The notes under the pieces: generated by a model
The model's database searches: none
What the model was told of the DNA's origin: nothing
The model's input: the letters and a program-made list of their open reading frames with translations, nothing else
Shown: in pieces, positions 54,404 through 61,875 of the stretch
Numbering within the stretch: position 1 is the first letter of the stretch
How the letters are laid out: each line of letters begins with the position of its first letter
Assembly: GCF_014190935.1 (NCBI RefSeq)
Contig: NZ_JACHVV010000002.1
Coordinates: 1,054,001-1,118,000, forward strand
Length of the DNA: 64,000 nucleotides
From: Chryseomonas sp014190935
GTDB taxonomy: Bacteria; Pseudomonadota; Gammaproteobacteria; Pseudomonadales; Pseudomonadaceae
Direction: 5' to 3'
Translations under genes and position numbers: made by a program

Positions 54404-57043
54404 ATGACGGCACATCCCGCCCCGGGCATCCTGCATACCCGAGAAGGCCAGCGCCTGGCAGATACCGATGCCGCCGCCTGGCGGCAGTGGGGGCCCTACC
54501 TGAGCGAGCGCCAGTGGGCCACGGTCCGTGAAGACTACAGCGCCGATGGCGACGCCTGGCGCTACTTCCCCCATGACCATGCGCGCAGCCGCGCCTATCG
54601 CTGGGGCGAAGACGGCCTCGCCGGGTTCTGCGACAAGGCTCAGCAATGGTGCCTGGGCATCGCCCTCTGGAACGAACGCGATCCCTTCCTCAAGGAACGG
54701 CTGTTCGGCCTGACCAATGCCGAGGGCAACCATGGCGAAGACGTCAAGGAACTGTATTTCTACCTGGACGGGGTGCCGAGCCACGCCTACCAGAAAATGC
54801 TCTACAAGTACCCCCACGCCGCCTTTCCCTATGCCCAGCTCACCGAGGAAAACGCCCGGCGCGGCCTGAACGATCGTGAATACGAGATCCTCGACACCGG
54901 CGTCTTCGCCGAGGATCGCTATTTCGACGTCACCGTCGAATACGCCAAGCACACCCCGGACGACATCCTCATGCGGGTCACGGTGGAAAACCGCGGGTCC
55001 GAGCGGGCCAGCCTGCGGGTGCTGCCACAGATCTGGTCACGCAACACCTGGGCCTGGACCGGTACGCCGCCGCGCTCCATGCTCAGCCTGGAAGGCGACC
55101 AGGTTCGCGCCAGCTATTTCGACCGGCCCGACCTGGTGGTCAGCGCCTGGGGCCCACGCGAGGCCGAGTGGCTGTTCTGCAACAACGAAACCAACCTGCC
55201 CCGCCTGACCGGCGAAGCCGCCGAGGGCCCCTTCAAGGACGGCATCAACGACTACGTGGTGCGCGGCGCCCGCGAGGCGATCCGCCGCGACTTCGGCAGC
55301 AAGGCGGCCGCCCATTTCGCCGTGGAGCTGGAGGGTGGCGCCAAGACCGTGGTCTACCTGCGCCTGGCGCCCACCAATGCGCTGTCGGTGGATGCCGATG
55401 CGATCTTTGCCGAGCGCATCGCCGAGGCCGATGCCTTCTATGCCGCCCTGCAGGAAAAGATCGCCGATCCCGACGCGCGCCTGGTGCAGCGCCAGGCCCT
55501 GGCCGGCCTGCTCTGGTCCAAGCAGCTCTATTATTTCGAGGTCAATCGCTGGCTCGATGGCGATCCGGCCCAGCCGACGCCGCCGGCGCAGCGCCAGCGC
55601 ATCCGCAATGGCCACTGGCGCCACCTGCTCAATTTCGACATCGTCTCCATGCCGGACAAGTGGGAGTACCCCTGGTACGCCTCCTGGGACCTGGCCTTCC
55701 AGGCGGTCGCCTATGCCCTGATCGATCCCGGCTTCGCCAAGCAGCAGTTGCTGCTGCTGGTGAAGGACAGATTCATGCACCCCAATGGCCAGCTGCCGGC
55801 CTACGAGTGGAATTTCGAGGACGCCAATCCGCCGGTGCATGCCTGGGCCACCTGGCACGTCTACCTGCAGGAAAAGTCGCTGACCGGAGTGGGTGATCGG
55901 GTCTTTCTCGAACGTGTCTTCCACAAGCTGCTGCTGAATTTCTCCTGGTGGATCAACCGCAAGGACACCGAGGGTCGCAACATCTTCCAGGGCGGCTTCC
56001 TCGGCCTGGACAACATCGCCCTCTTCGATCGCTCGGCACCGCTGCCGGAGGGCTATCACCTGGACCAGGCCGACGGCACCGCCTGGATGGCCGCCTATGC
56101 GCTAGACCTGATGCGCATCGCCCTGGAGCTGGCCAAGGAAAATCCGGTGTACGTCGATCTGGGGGTGAAGTTCTTCGAGCACTTCCTGCACATCGCCGGC
56201 GCCATCAATCACAGCGATGACCGCGAAGACGGCCTCTGGGACGAACAGGACGAATTCTTCTACGACGTCCTGCACAAGGCGGATGGCAGCGCCGAGCCGC
56301 TGCGCCTGAGGTCCATCGTCGGCCTCATCCCGCTGTTCGCGGTGCAGGTGCTGGAACAGCGCGAGCACGAAGGCCTCCCCGGCCTCGGCGGACGACTGCG
56401 CGGCTTCCTGCGCCAGCGTCCGGATCTCGCCCGGCTGGTCTCACGCTGGACCGAACCCGGCCAGGGCAACAGATTCCTGCTCTCGCTGCTGCGCGGCCAC
56501 CGCACCAAGCTGCTGCTCAAGCGCATGCTGGATGACAACGAATTCCTTTCCGAATACGGCATCCGCTCGCTGTCCAAGGCCCACGAACAGCAACCCTTCG
56601 AGATGCGCCAGGCCGACGGCAATCTGCTCAGCGCCCGCTATCAACCGGCGGAATCGGATTCGCGCCTCTATGGTGGCAACTCCAACTGGCGCGGGCCGCT
56701 GTGGATGCCGATCAACTACATGCTCATCGAGTCGCTGCACGAATTCCACCGTTACTACGCCGACAGCTTCTCGGTGGAATACCCCAGCGGCTCCGGCTAC
56801 CTGGCCAATCTGGAAGAGGTCGCCGACGGCCTCAGCCAGCGCCTGACGCGGCTGTTCCTCAAGGACGCCGACGGCAAGCGCCCGAGCATGGTCGACTATC
56901 CGCAACTGCAGAACGATCCGCGCAGTCGCGACTTGGTGCTGTTCCACGAGTATTTCCACGGCGAAAACGGCCGCGGACTCGGAGCCTCCCACCAGACCGG
57001 CTGGAGCGCCCTGGTGGCGCTGCTGCTGCAACCCCGGCGCTAG
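54404..57043 (+). CDS. GH63-like glucosidase
   Basis: An 879-residue enzyme of the bacterial 'glucosidase' group related to GH63 mannosyl-oligosaccharide glucosidases: an N-terminal beta-sandwich (about 20-330) and a C-terminal (alpha/alpha)6 barrel with DKWEYPWYASWDLAFQAVAYALIDP, GTAWMAAYALDLMRIALELA and GNSNWRGPLWMPINYMLIE. No signal peptide, so it should act in the cytoplasm on an alpha-glucoside such as glucosylglycerate- or trehalose-type compounds; the real substrate is unknown. GGAGA stands 6 bases before the ATG. A palindrome upstream suggests specific regulation. Monocistronic. Confidence 0.9.
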   Translation: MTAHPAPGILHTREGQRLADTDAAAWRQWGPYLSERQWATVREDYSADGDAWRYFPHDHARSRAYRWGEDGLAGFCDKAQQWCLGIALWNERDPFLKERLFGLTNAEGNHGEDVKELYFYLDGVPSHAYQKMLYKYPHAAFPYAQLTEENARRGLNDREYEILDTGVFAEDRYFDVTVEYAKHTPDDILMRVTVENRGSERASLRVLPQIWSRNTWAWTGTPPRSMLSLEGDQVRASYFDRPDLVVSAWGPREAEWLFCNNETNLPRLTGEAAEGPFKDGINDYVVRGAREAIRRDFGSKAAAHFAVELEGGAKTVVYLRLAPTNALSVDADAIFAERIAEADAFYAALQEKIADPDARLVQRQALAGLLWSKQLYYFEVNRWLDGDPAQPTPPAQRQRIRNGHWRHLLNFDIVSMPDKWEYPWYASWDLAFQAVAYALIDPGFAKQQLLLLVKDRFMHPNGQLPAYEWNFEDANPPVHAWATWHVYLQEKSLTGVGDRVFLERVFHKLLLNFSWWINRKDTEGRNIFQGGFLGLDNIALFDRSAPLPEGYHLDQADGTAWMAAYALDLMRIALELAKENPVYVDLGVKFFEHFLHIAGAINHSDDREDGLWDEQDEFFYDVLHKADGSAEPLRLRSIVGLIPLFAVQVLEQREHEGLPGLGGRLRGFLRQRPDLARLVSRWTEPGQGNRFLLSLLRGHRTKLLLKRMLDDNEFLSEYGIRSLSKAHEQQPFEMRQADGNLLSARYQPAESDSRLYGGNSNWRGPLWMPINYMLIESLHEFHRYYADSFSVEYPSGSGYLANLEEVADGLSQRLTRLFLKDADGKRPSMVDYPQLQNDPRSRDLVLFHEYFHGENGRGLGASHQTGWSALVALLLQPRR

Positions 57044-57162
57044 TCCGCTAACGTCCGGGCGCCGGTACCGACCGGCGCCCGGGCGAGCTGCGGCAACGCT
57101 ACAGTTTTCCTCTGTCGCCCTGGATACTATGCTCTAGCCAGACCCCGCCTTCGCGAGCCCGC

Positions 57163-58578
57163 ATGACTCACCCCGATGACGCCCAGCGTCTCCACGCCCT
57201 GAGCGAGCTGCAGATTCTCGATAGCGGCGTCGAAGCCGCCTACGAGGACATCGTCGCCCTGGCCTGCCAACTGACCCGGGCGCCCGTGGCCTTCATCACC
57301 CTGGCCGATCGGCAGCGTCTCTGGTTCAAGGCCTGCCAGGGCATGACGGTAACCGAGGTACCGGTCGACGCCTCCCTCTGCCACCTGGCGATCCGTACCC
57401 CTCGCCAGCCGTTTCTGGTGGAGGATCTGCAGGGGGATCCACGCGTTTCACACCTGAGGGCGGCACCTGGTCTGGAGCGGATGCGCGCCTACCTGGGCAT
57501 TCCCCTGCTCGACCGGCACGGAGTCGCCCTCGGTACCCTCTGCGTGATGGACGACCGCGTCCGGCGGTTCGAGGCGGCTCAGGTCGACAACCTGCAACGG
57601 CTGGCCCGACAGGTCATCATCCTGCTGCAACAGCGCGAGACCCTGCGCCAGCTGGAAGAGCTGGACATCAACTTTTCCGCCTTCATGAACAACGGGCCCT
57701 TCATCGCCTACATCAAGGACCGCGACTGGCGCTACCGCTATGTCAACGAGCCCTTTCTGCAGCAGCTGGAACTGACCCGCGACGAGGTCCTCGGCCAGGA
57801 TGACTTCACCATCTGGCCAGAGGCGGCGCCACGTTTCCGCCAGGTCGACGAGCAGGTGATGAACGAACTCAAGCCGAGCCGACTCATCGAGCGCATGACG
57901 GCCCCCGATGGCCGACGCCTGTTCTGGCAGTCCTACAAGTTTCCCCTGGTCACCCGGCAGGGCATCGCCCTGGCGGGGCTGTCGGTGGACGTCACCGAGC
58001 ATATCGAGCAGCAGCACATGCTGGAGGCCTCGCAGCGCCAGCTGCTGGACATGATGCAGGCCGCCGAGCAGCGCAGCGTCACCGATGCCCTGACCGGCCT
58101 GTTCAACAGACGCGCTTTCGACCTGCGCCTGGCGGAGCACCTGCTGCGCGCCGAGGAGCAGCACACGCCGCTGTCCATGCTGTTGATCGACGTGGATCAC
58201 TTCAAGGCATACAACGACGCCTATGGGCATCAGGCCGGCGACACCGCCCTGCAGGCCGTCGGCCAGTTGCTGCTGCAGAGCTGTCGCGACAACGACGCCT
58301 GCTTCCGCTATGGCGGTGAGGAATTCGCCATCCTGCTGCCGGGCGCCGCTCTCGCTGCGGCTCATCTGGTGGCGGAGCGTTGTCGCGTCGCCGTGGCCAA
58401 TCATGCCTGGCCGCGACGCCCCATCACCCTGAGCGTCGGCCTGGCCACCCATAGGGCCGGGATGGATGCCTACACCCTCACCGAAGGCGCCGACCGGGCG
58501 CTCTACGCGGCCAAGGGTGCCGGTCGCAATCGCATCGCCGCGGAACCCGGACCCGAAGCCCCTGCCAGCCCGGAATGA
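57163..58578 (+). CDS. GAF-PAS-GGDEF diguanylate cyclase
   Basis: A 471-residue soluble c-di-GMP synthase. GAF domain at about 20-155 (AFITLADRQRLWFKACQGM, LCHLAIRTPRQPFLVEDLQGDPR), PAS at about 165-290 (FIAYIKDRDWRYRYVNEPFLQQL), and GGDEF at about 305-460. The active-site motif is GGEEF at 384-388, and the inhibitory I-site RDND at 375-378 is intact, so product feedback is likely. DALTGLFNRRAFD and DVDHFKAYNDAYGHQAGD are standard. Its stop is immediately followed by the 227-bp repeat array. Confidence 0.94.
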   Translation: MTHPDDAQRLHALSELQILDSGVEAAYEDIVALACQLTRAPVAFITLADRQRLWFKACQGMTVTEVPVDASLCHLAIRTPRQPFLVEDLQGDPRVSHLRAAPGLERMRAYLGIPLLDRHGVALGTLCVMDDRVRRFEAAQVDNLQRLARQVIILLQQRETLRQLEELDINFSAFMNNGPFIAYIKDRDWRYRYVNEPFLQQLELTRDEVLGQDDFTIWPEAAPRFRQVDEQVMNELKPSRLIERMTAPDGRRLFWQSYKFPLVTRQGIALAGLSVDVTEHIEQQHMLEASQRQLLDMMQAAEQRSVTDALTGLFNRRAFDLRLAEHLLRAEEQHTPLSMLLIDVDHFKAYNDAYGHQAGDTALQAVGQLLLQSCRDNDACFRYGGEEFAILLPGAALAAAHLVAERCRVAVANHAWPRRPITLSVGLATHRAGMDAYTLTEGADRALYAAKGAGRNRIAAEPGPEAPASPE

Positions 58579-58805
58579 CGCCCAACAAAAAACCCGCCGA
58601 AGCGGGTTCTTTGTTGCGACCATCCCAACATCCTGTCAGGCGCCATCCTGGCCTGGTCTTCGTCCGTGACCTCAGGGCTGCGCATCCTGCGCGGCTGATG
58701 GGTGTAGATTACGCACCCTGCCGAGGTGGCAACATGGCCAGGTGACACCAGTGCTTGTAAGCCTTTCGCCATACCCTGCCCGGTTCGCCTGCGGACCTCA
58801 AATCG
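58579..58805. repeat. 227-bp tandem repeat, unit 1
   Basis: First unit of the array, beginning at the base after the diguanylate cyclase stop. It contains a hairpin AACCCGC-CGAA-GCGGGTT at 58591-58608. Read on the minus strand this is CCCGC-TTCG-GCGGG with six T's, an intrinsic terminator with a UUCG loop. On the plus strand it also serves as terminator for the cyclase. Confidence 0.95.
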
Positions 58806-59032
58806 CGCCCAACAAAAAACCCGCCGAAGCGGGTTCTTTGTTGCGACCATCCCAACGTCCTGTCAGGCGCCATCCTGGCCTGGTCATCATCCGTGACCTC
58901 AGAGCTGCGCATCCTGCGCGGCTGATGGGTGTAGATTACGCACCCCGCCGAGATGGCAACATGGCCAGGTGACACCAGTGCTTGTAAGCCTTTCGCCATA
59001 CCCTGCCCGGTCCGCCTGCCGACCTCAAATCG
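58806..59032. repeat. 227-bp tandem repeat, unit 2
   Basis: Second unit, at exactly 227 bp from the first; the CCCAAC anchors lie at 58581, 58808, 59035 and 59262. Terminator hairpin at 58818-58835. It differs from unit 1 at about a dozen positions only. Confidence 0.95.
58814..58969 (-). ncRNA. Candidate structured RNA (unit 2 shown)
   Basis: On the minus strand, CCTGGCC/GGCCAGG (58963-58969 with 58874-58880) can close a multibranch fold. Inside are GGGTG/CACCC (58945-58941 with 58931-58927), GCGC/GCGC (58919-58916 with 58910-58907) and GGTCA/TGACC (58898-58894 with 58886-58882). About 40 bases later comes the UUCG terminator (58835-58814). The same elements recur in the other three units with few disruptions. 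No convincing promoter was found, and expression is unproven. Confidence 0.3.
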
Positions 59033-59259
59033 CACCCAACAAAAAACCCGCCGAAGCGGGTTCTTTGTTGCGACCATCCCAACATCCTGTCAGGCGCCAT
59101 CCTGGCCTGGTCATCATCCTTGACCTCAGAGCTACGCATCCTGCGCGGCTGATGGGTGTAGATTACGCACCCTGCCGAGGTGGCAACATGGCCAGGTGAC
59201 ACCAGTCCGTGTAAGCCTTTTGCCATACCCTACCCGGTCTGCCTGCCGACCTCAAATCG
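59033..59259. repeat. 227-bp tandem repeat, unit 3
   Basis: Third unit, same length. Terminator hairpin at 59045-59062. It shares some variants with unit 1 (AACATCCTG, CACCCTGCCGAGG) and others with unit 4 (CCTTGACC, CTACGC, TTTTGCCA). Confidence 0.95.
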
Positions 59260-59458
59260 CGCCCAACAAAAAACCCGCCGAAGCGGGTTCTTTGTTGCGA
59301 CCATCCCAACGTCCTGTCAGGCGCCATCCTGGCCTGGTCATCATCCTTGACCTCAGAGCTACGCATCCTGCGCGGCTGATGGGTGTAGATTACGCAGCCC
59401 GCCGAGGGAGCAACATGGCCAGGTGACACCAGTGCTTGTAAGCCTTTTGCCATAGCCT
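59260..59458. repeat. 227-bp tandem repeat, unit 4 (truncated)
   Basis: Fourth unit, about 199 of 227 bp; similarity ends at CCATAGCCT, just before the ABC transporter start region. Terminator hairpin at 59272-59289. One arm of the GGGTG/CACCC helix is altered (GCAGCCC). Confidence 0.93.
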
Positions 59459-59513
59459 GGGGAACATGGCGACCGCCGCCTCGCCTAATGCTGACCCTCG
59501 CCGAAGATCCGCC

Positions 59514-61325
59514 ATGGCCCTCTCGACTTCCTTCGCTATCGTGCAACAGCAGATGCGCCGCGCTGCCGGCCTGGTCTGGAGCACCTCTCCCGCACTGATG
59601 ATTGGCCTGATCCTGGCCACCCTGGTCGCCGGCCTGCTGCCGGCGCTGGCCGCCTGGCTGGGGCAGCGCATCGTCGATGCCGTGGTGGCGGCCATGCGGC
59701 TGCATGCCGACCAGGGCCAGGCACCGCTGTGGCCGGTGCTGAAGTTCGTGCTGGCCGAAGCCGGGGTGCTGGCCGCACTGGCGGGCGCCCAGCGGCTGCT
59801 GTCGGTGCAGCAATCGCTGCTGCGGGTACGCCTGGGGCAGACCGTGAATCTGCTGATCCTGGAAAAGGCCCAAACTCTGTCGCTGGCGCAATTCGAGGAC
59901 GCCGACTTCTACGACAAGCTGGTGCGAGCCCGGCGCGAGGCCTCTATCCGCCCCCTGGCGCTGGTGACCAAGTCCCTGACCCTGCTGCAGAACCTGATCT
60001 CGCTGGTCAGCTTCGCCGCGCTGCTGGTGCACTTCTCGCCCTGGGCGCTGCTGTTGCTGGTGGTGGGCGCCCTGCCGGTGTTCCTGGCCGAGGCGCGCTT
60101 TTCCGGCGATGCCTTTCGCCTGTTCAGTCGGCGTGCGCCCGAGACCCGTCGCCAGACCTACCTGGAGACGCTGCTGTCCCATGAGGCCTACATCAAGGAG
60201 GTCAAGCTGTTCGGCCTGGCGCCGCTGCTGCTGGAGCGCTATCGCACCACCTTCACCAAACTCTATGCCGAAGACCGCCGCCTGACGCTGAGACGTGACG
60301 GCTGGGGTTTCGTCTTTGGCCTGCTGGGCACCCTCGCCTTCTATGCCGCCTATGCCTGGGTAGTGCTCGATACCGTGCGCGGGCGCTTGAGCCTGGGCCA
60401 GATGACCCTCTATCTCACCCTGTTCCGCCAGGGCCAGGCCGCGGTCAGCGCCAGCCTGACGGCCCTTGGCGGACTCTACGAGGACAGCCTCTACCTGAGC
60501 AATCTCTACGACTACCTGGGCCAGCCGACCAGCGCCGAGGGCGGTAGCCTCACCGCTGGCAGCCAGCCCGGTGCTGGCCTGAGATTCGAAGGGGTCGGCT
60601 TCACCTATCCGGGCGCGACCGCGCCAACGCTCAAGGACATCAGCTTTCACCTGGCGCCGGGCCAGAGCCTGGCGCTGGTGGGCGCCAACGGCTCGGGCAA
60701 GACCACCCTGATCAAGCTGCTGACCCGGCTGCATGCACCCACCCAGGGCCGCATCCTGCTCGATGGCAGCGATCTGCAGGAGTGGCAGCCGGCCGCCCTG
60801 CACAGGCGCATCGGTGTCATCTTCCAGGACTTCATCCGCTACCAGCTCACCGCCGGCGAAAACCTGGGAGTCGGCGACACCACCGCCTTCAACGACGAGG
60901 CGCGCTGGCGCAAGGCGGCCGAGCAGGGCCTGGCTGACGAAGTCATCGCCGGTCTGCGCGAGGGCTACGAGACCCAGCTGGGGCGCTGGTTCATGGGCGG
61001 CCAGGAATTGTCCGGCGGGCAGTGGCAGAAGATCGCCCTGTCGCGTGCCTATATGCGCGAGGACGCCGATATCCTGGTGCTGGACGAACCCACCGCCGCG
61101 CTGGACGCTGCCGCCGAGGCGGTGATCTTCGAGCGCTTTCGCGCCCAGGCGCAGCAGCGCATGACCCTGCTGATCTCGCACCGTTTCTCCAGCGTGCGCA
61201 ATGCCGATCAGATCCTGGTGCTGGAAGGCGGCGAGATCCGCGAGCGCGGCGATCACGAGGGATTGCTGGCCAGCGGCGGTCGCTATGCCCAGCTGTTCGA
61301 TCTGCAGGCGCGAGGCTATCGCTGA
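59514..61325 (+). CDS. ABC exporter, fused permease and ATPase
   Basis: A half-transporter of 603 residues from the ATG at 59514 (GAAGA upstream); the in-frame ATG at 59466 would add 16 residues. Six helices in about 1-310, then the nucleotide-binding domain: Walker A GANGSGKT at 390-397, Q-loop FQDFIRYQ, signature LSGGQWQK, Walker B ILVLDEPTAALD and the H-loop LISHRFS. The family resembles subfamily-B exporters of peptides or lipids. Substrate unknown. The repeat array ends about 55 bp upstream, so its promoter may lie in or near the last repeat unit. Confidence 0.9.
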   Translation: MALSTSFAIVQQQMRRAAGLVWSTSPALMIGLILATLVAGLLPALAAWLGQRIVDAVVAAMRLHADQGQAPLWPVLKFVLAEAGVLAALAGAQRLLSVQQSLLRVRLGQTVNLLILEKAQTLSLAQFEDADFYDKLVRARREASIRPLALVTKSLTLLQNLISLVSFAALLVHFSPWALLLLVVGALPVFLAEARFSGDAFRLFSRRAPETRRQTYLETLLSHEAYIKEVKLFGLAPLLLERYRTTFTKLYAEDRRLTLRRDGWGFVFGLLGTLAFYAAYAWVVLDTVRGRLSLGQMTLYLTLFRQGQAAVSASLTALGGLYEDSLYLSNLYDYLGQPTSAEGGSLTAGSQPGAGLRFEGVGFTYPGATAPTLKDISFHLAPGQSLALVGANGSGKTTLIKLLTRLHAPTQGRILLDGSDLQEWQPAALHRRIGVIFQDFIRYQLTAGENLGVGDTTAFNDEARWRKAAEQGLADEVIAGLREGYETQLGRWFMGGQELSGGQWQKIALSRAYMREDADILVLDEPTAALDAAAEAVIFERFRAQAQQRMTLLISHRFSSVRNADQILVLEGGEIRERGDHEGLLASGGRYAQLFDLQARGYR

Positions 61326-61390
61326 TCACCGGTGGCGAACTTCGCGTGGAGGGCTCTGCCCAACGTTTGACAACCACTCGCGGAGGCCGC

Positions 61391-61543
61391 ATGAACGATC
61401 AGATCAAGGAAAACCCTGACGAACTGGATATCGATCCGGACATCGCGCCCGATCCCGAAGAGCCCGTGGGCGAGGATCCGGATGACAAGCCGGTCGAGGA
61501 ACGCCTGCCGCAGAAGAATCCGCGCAATCCGGAGTACAGCTGA
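61391..61543 (+). CDS. Small acidic hypothetical protein (50 aa)
   Basis: MNDQIKENPDELDIDPDIAP... ending NPRNPEYS: 50 residues, about one third Asp/Glu with frequent Pro, no hydrophobic segment, probably disordered. A GCGGAGG stands 4-10 bases before the ATG, a good ribosome site. It lies 65 bp after the ABC transporter stop. Its TGA overlaps the next ATG by one base. Similar in style to the 45-aa ORF at 13231. Function unknown. Confidence 0.65.
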   Translation: MNDQIKENPDELDIDPDIAPDPEEPVGEDPDDKPVEERLPQKNPRNPEYS

Positions 61544-61647
61544 TGAACGCCATCCTGCCGTTGCCCGAGGACGAAGATCCGGAAGGGCTGCACCCGGCGG
61601 AGTTGCCCGCCGACGAGGACGATACGCCGCCGGTGGATCCGTTGTGA
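61543..61647 (+). CDS. Second minute acidic ORF (34 aa)
   Basis: MNAILPLPEDEDPEGLHPAE... ending PPVDPL: 34 residues with ten acidic and eight proline residues. Its ATG shares one base with the stop of the preceding 50-aa ORF (TGATG), so translation would depend on re-initiation. Composition and position suggest a pair. It may still be chance in GC-rich DNA, since no homologue is known to me. Confidence 0.5.
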   Translation: MNAILPLPEDEDPEGLHPAELPADEDDTPPVDPL

Positions 61648-61687
61648 CGTCTGGAGCCAGCATCCGGATGGAGCTGGCGTAGGGTTG

Positions 61688-61720
61688 CCCTCACCCCAGC
61701 CCTCTCCCGGAGGAAGAGGG
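61688..61720 (-). repeat. 33-nt dispersed repeat, copy 2
   Basis: Complement of the repeat at 37213-37245, 32 of 33 bases identical, opposite orientation. As at the first site it stands beside GTAG-headed palindromes. Confidence 0.85.
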
Positions 61721-61733
61721 GAAAGAGCGGCCC

Positions 61734-61766
61734 GTAGGTTGGGTTGAGCGTAGCGAAGCCCAACGG
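61734..61766 (+). repeat. GTAG-headed REP-like palindrome
   Basis: GTAGGTTGGGTTGAGCGTAG then CGAAGCCCAACGG: GTAG head and arms TTGGG(T)T / AGCCCAA. Nearly the same core as the degenerate element at 37396-37424. Confidence 0.75.
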
Positions 61767-61784
61767 GTACGTCTTATTTGACAC

Positions 61785-61825
61785 TTGTTGGGCTTCGACG
61801 ATAGAGCTGTCTCAGCCCAGCCTAC
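61785..61825 (-). repeat. GTAG-headed REP-like palindrome, inverted partner
   Basis: On the minus strand GTAGGCTGGGCTGAGACAGC, running to GAAGCCCAACAA. It faces the element at 61734-61766, so the two make a 92-bp REPIN-like pair. Confidence 0.65.
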
Positions 61826-61839
61826 GGATTTAACGCCAT

Positions 61840-61867
61840 GAAAAAGGTCCGCCGTGGCGGACCTTTT
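61840..61867 (-). terminator. Terminator of treA
   Basis: Perfect 12-bp stem AAAAGGTCCGCC / GGCGGACCTTTT with a 2-base loop, directly 3' of the trehalase gene on the minus strand and ending in T5. Confidence 0.88.
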
Positions 61868-61875
61868 CTTTGGCC

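Noticed and set aside
58709..59226. Repeated minus-strand ORFs inside the tandem array (MAKGLQALVSPGHVA...)
   Set aside because: They run through the terminator hairpins, the 227-bp period shifts frame between units, and unit differences are mostly non-synonymous. Better explained as non-coding.
58579..59458. CRISPR array
   Set aside because: Units are 227 bp with no short repeat/unique spacer alternation and no cas genes.
59163..61256. 697-codon frame antisense to the ABC exporter
   Set aside because: Gln/Ala/Gly-rich shadow; the exporter has all ATPase motifs on the plus strand.
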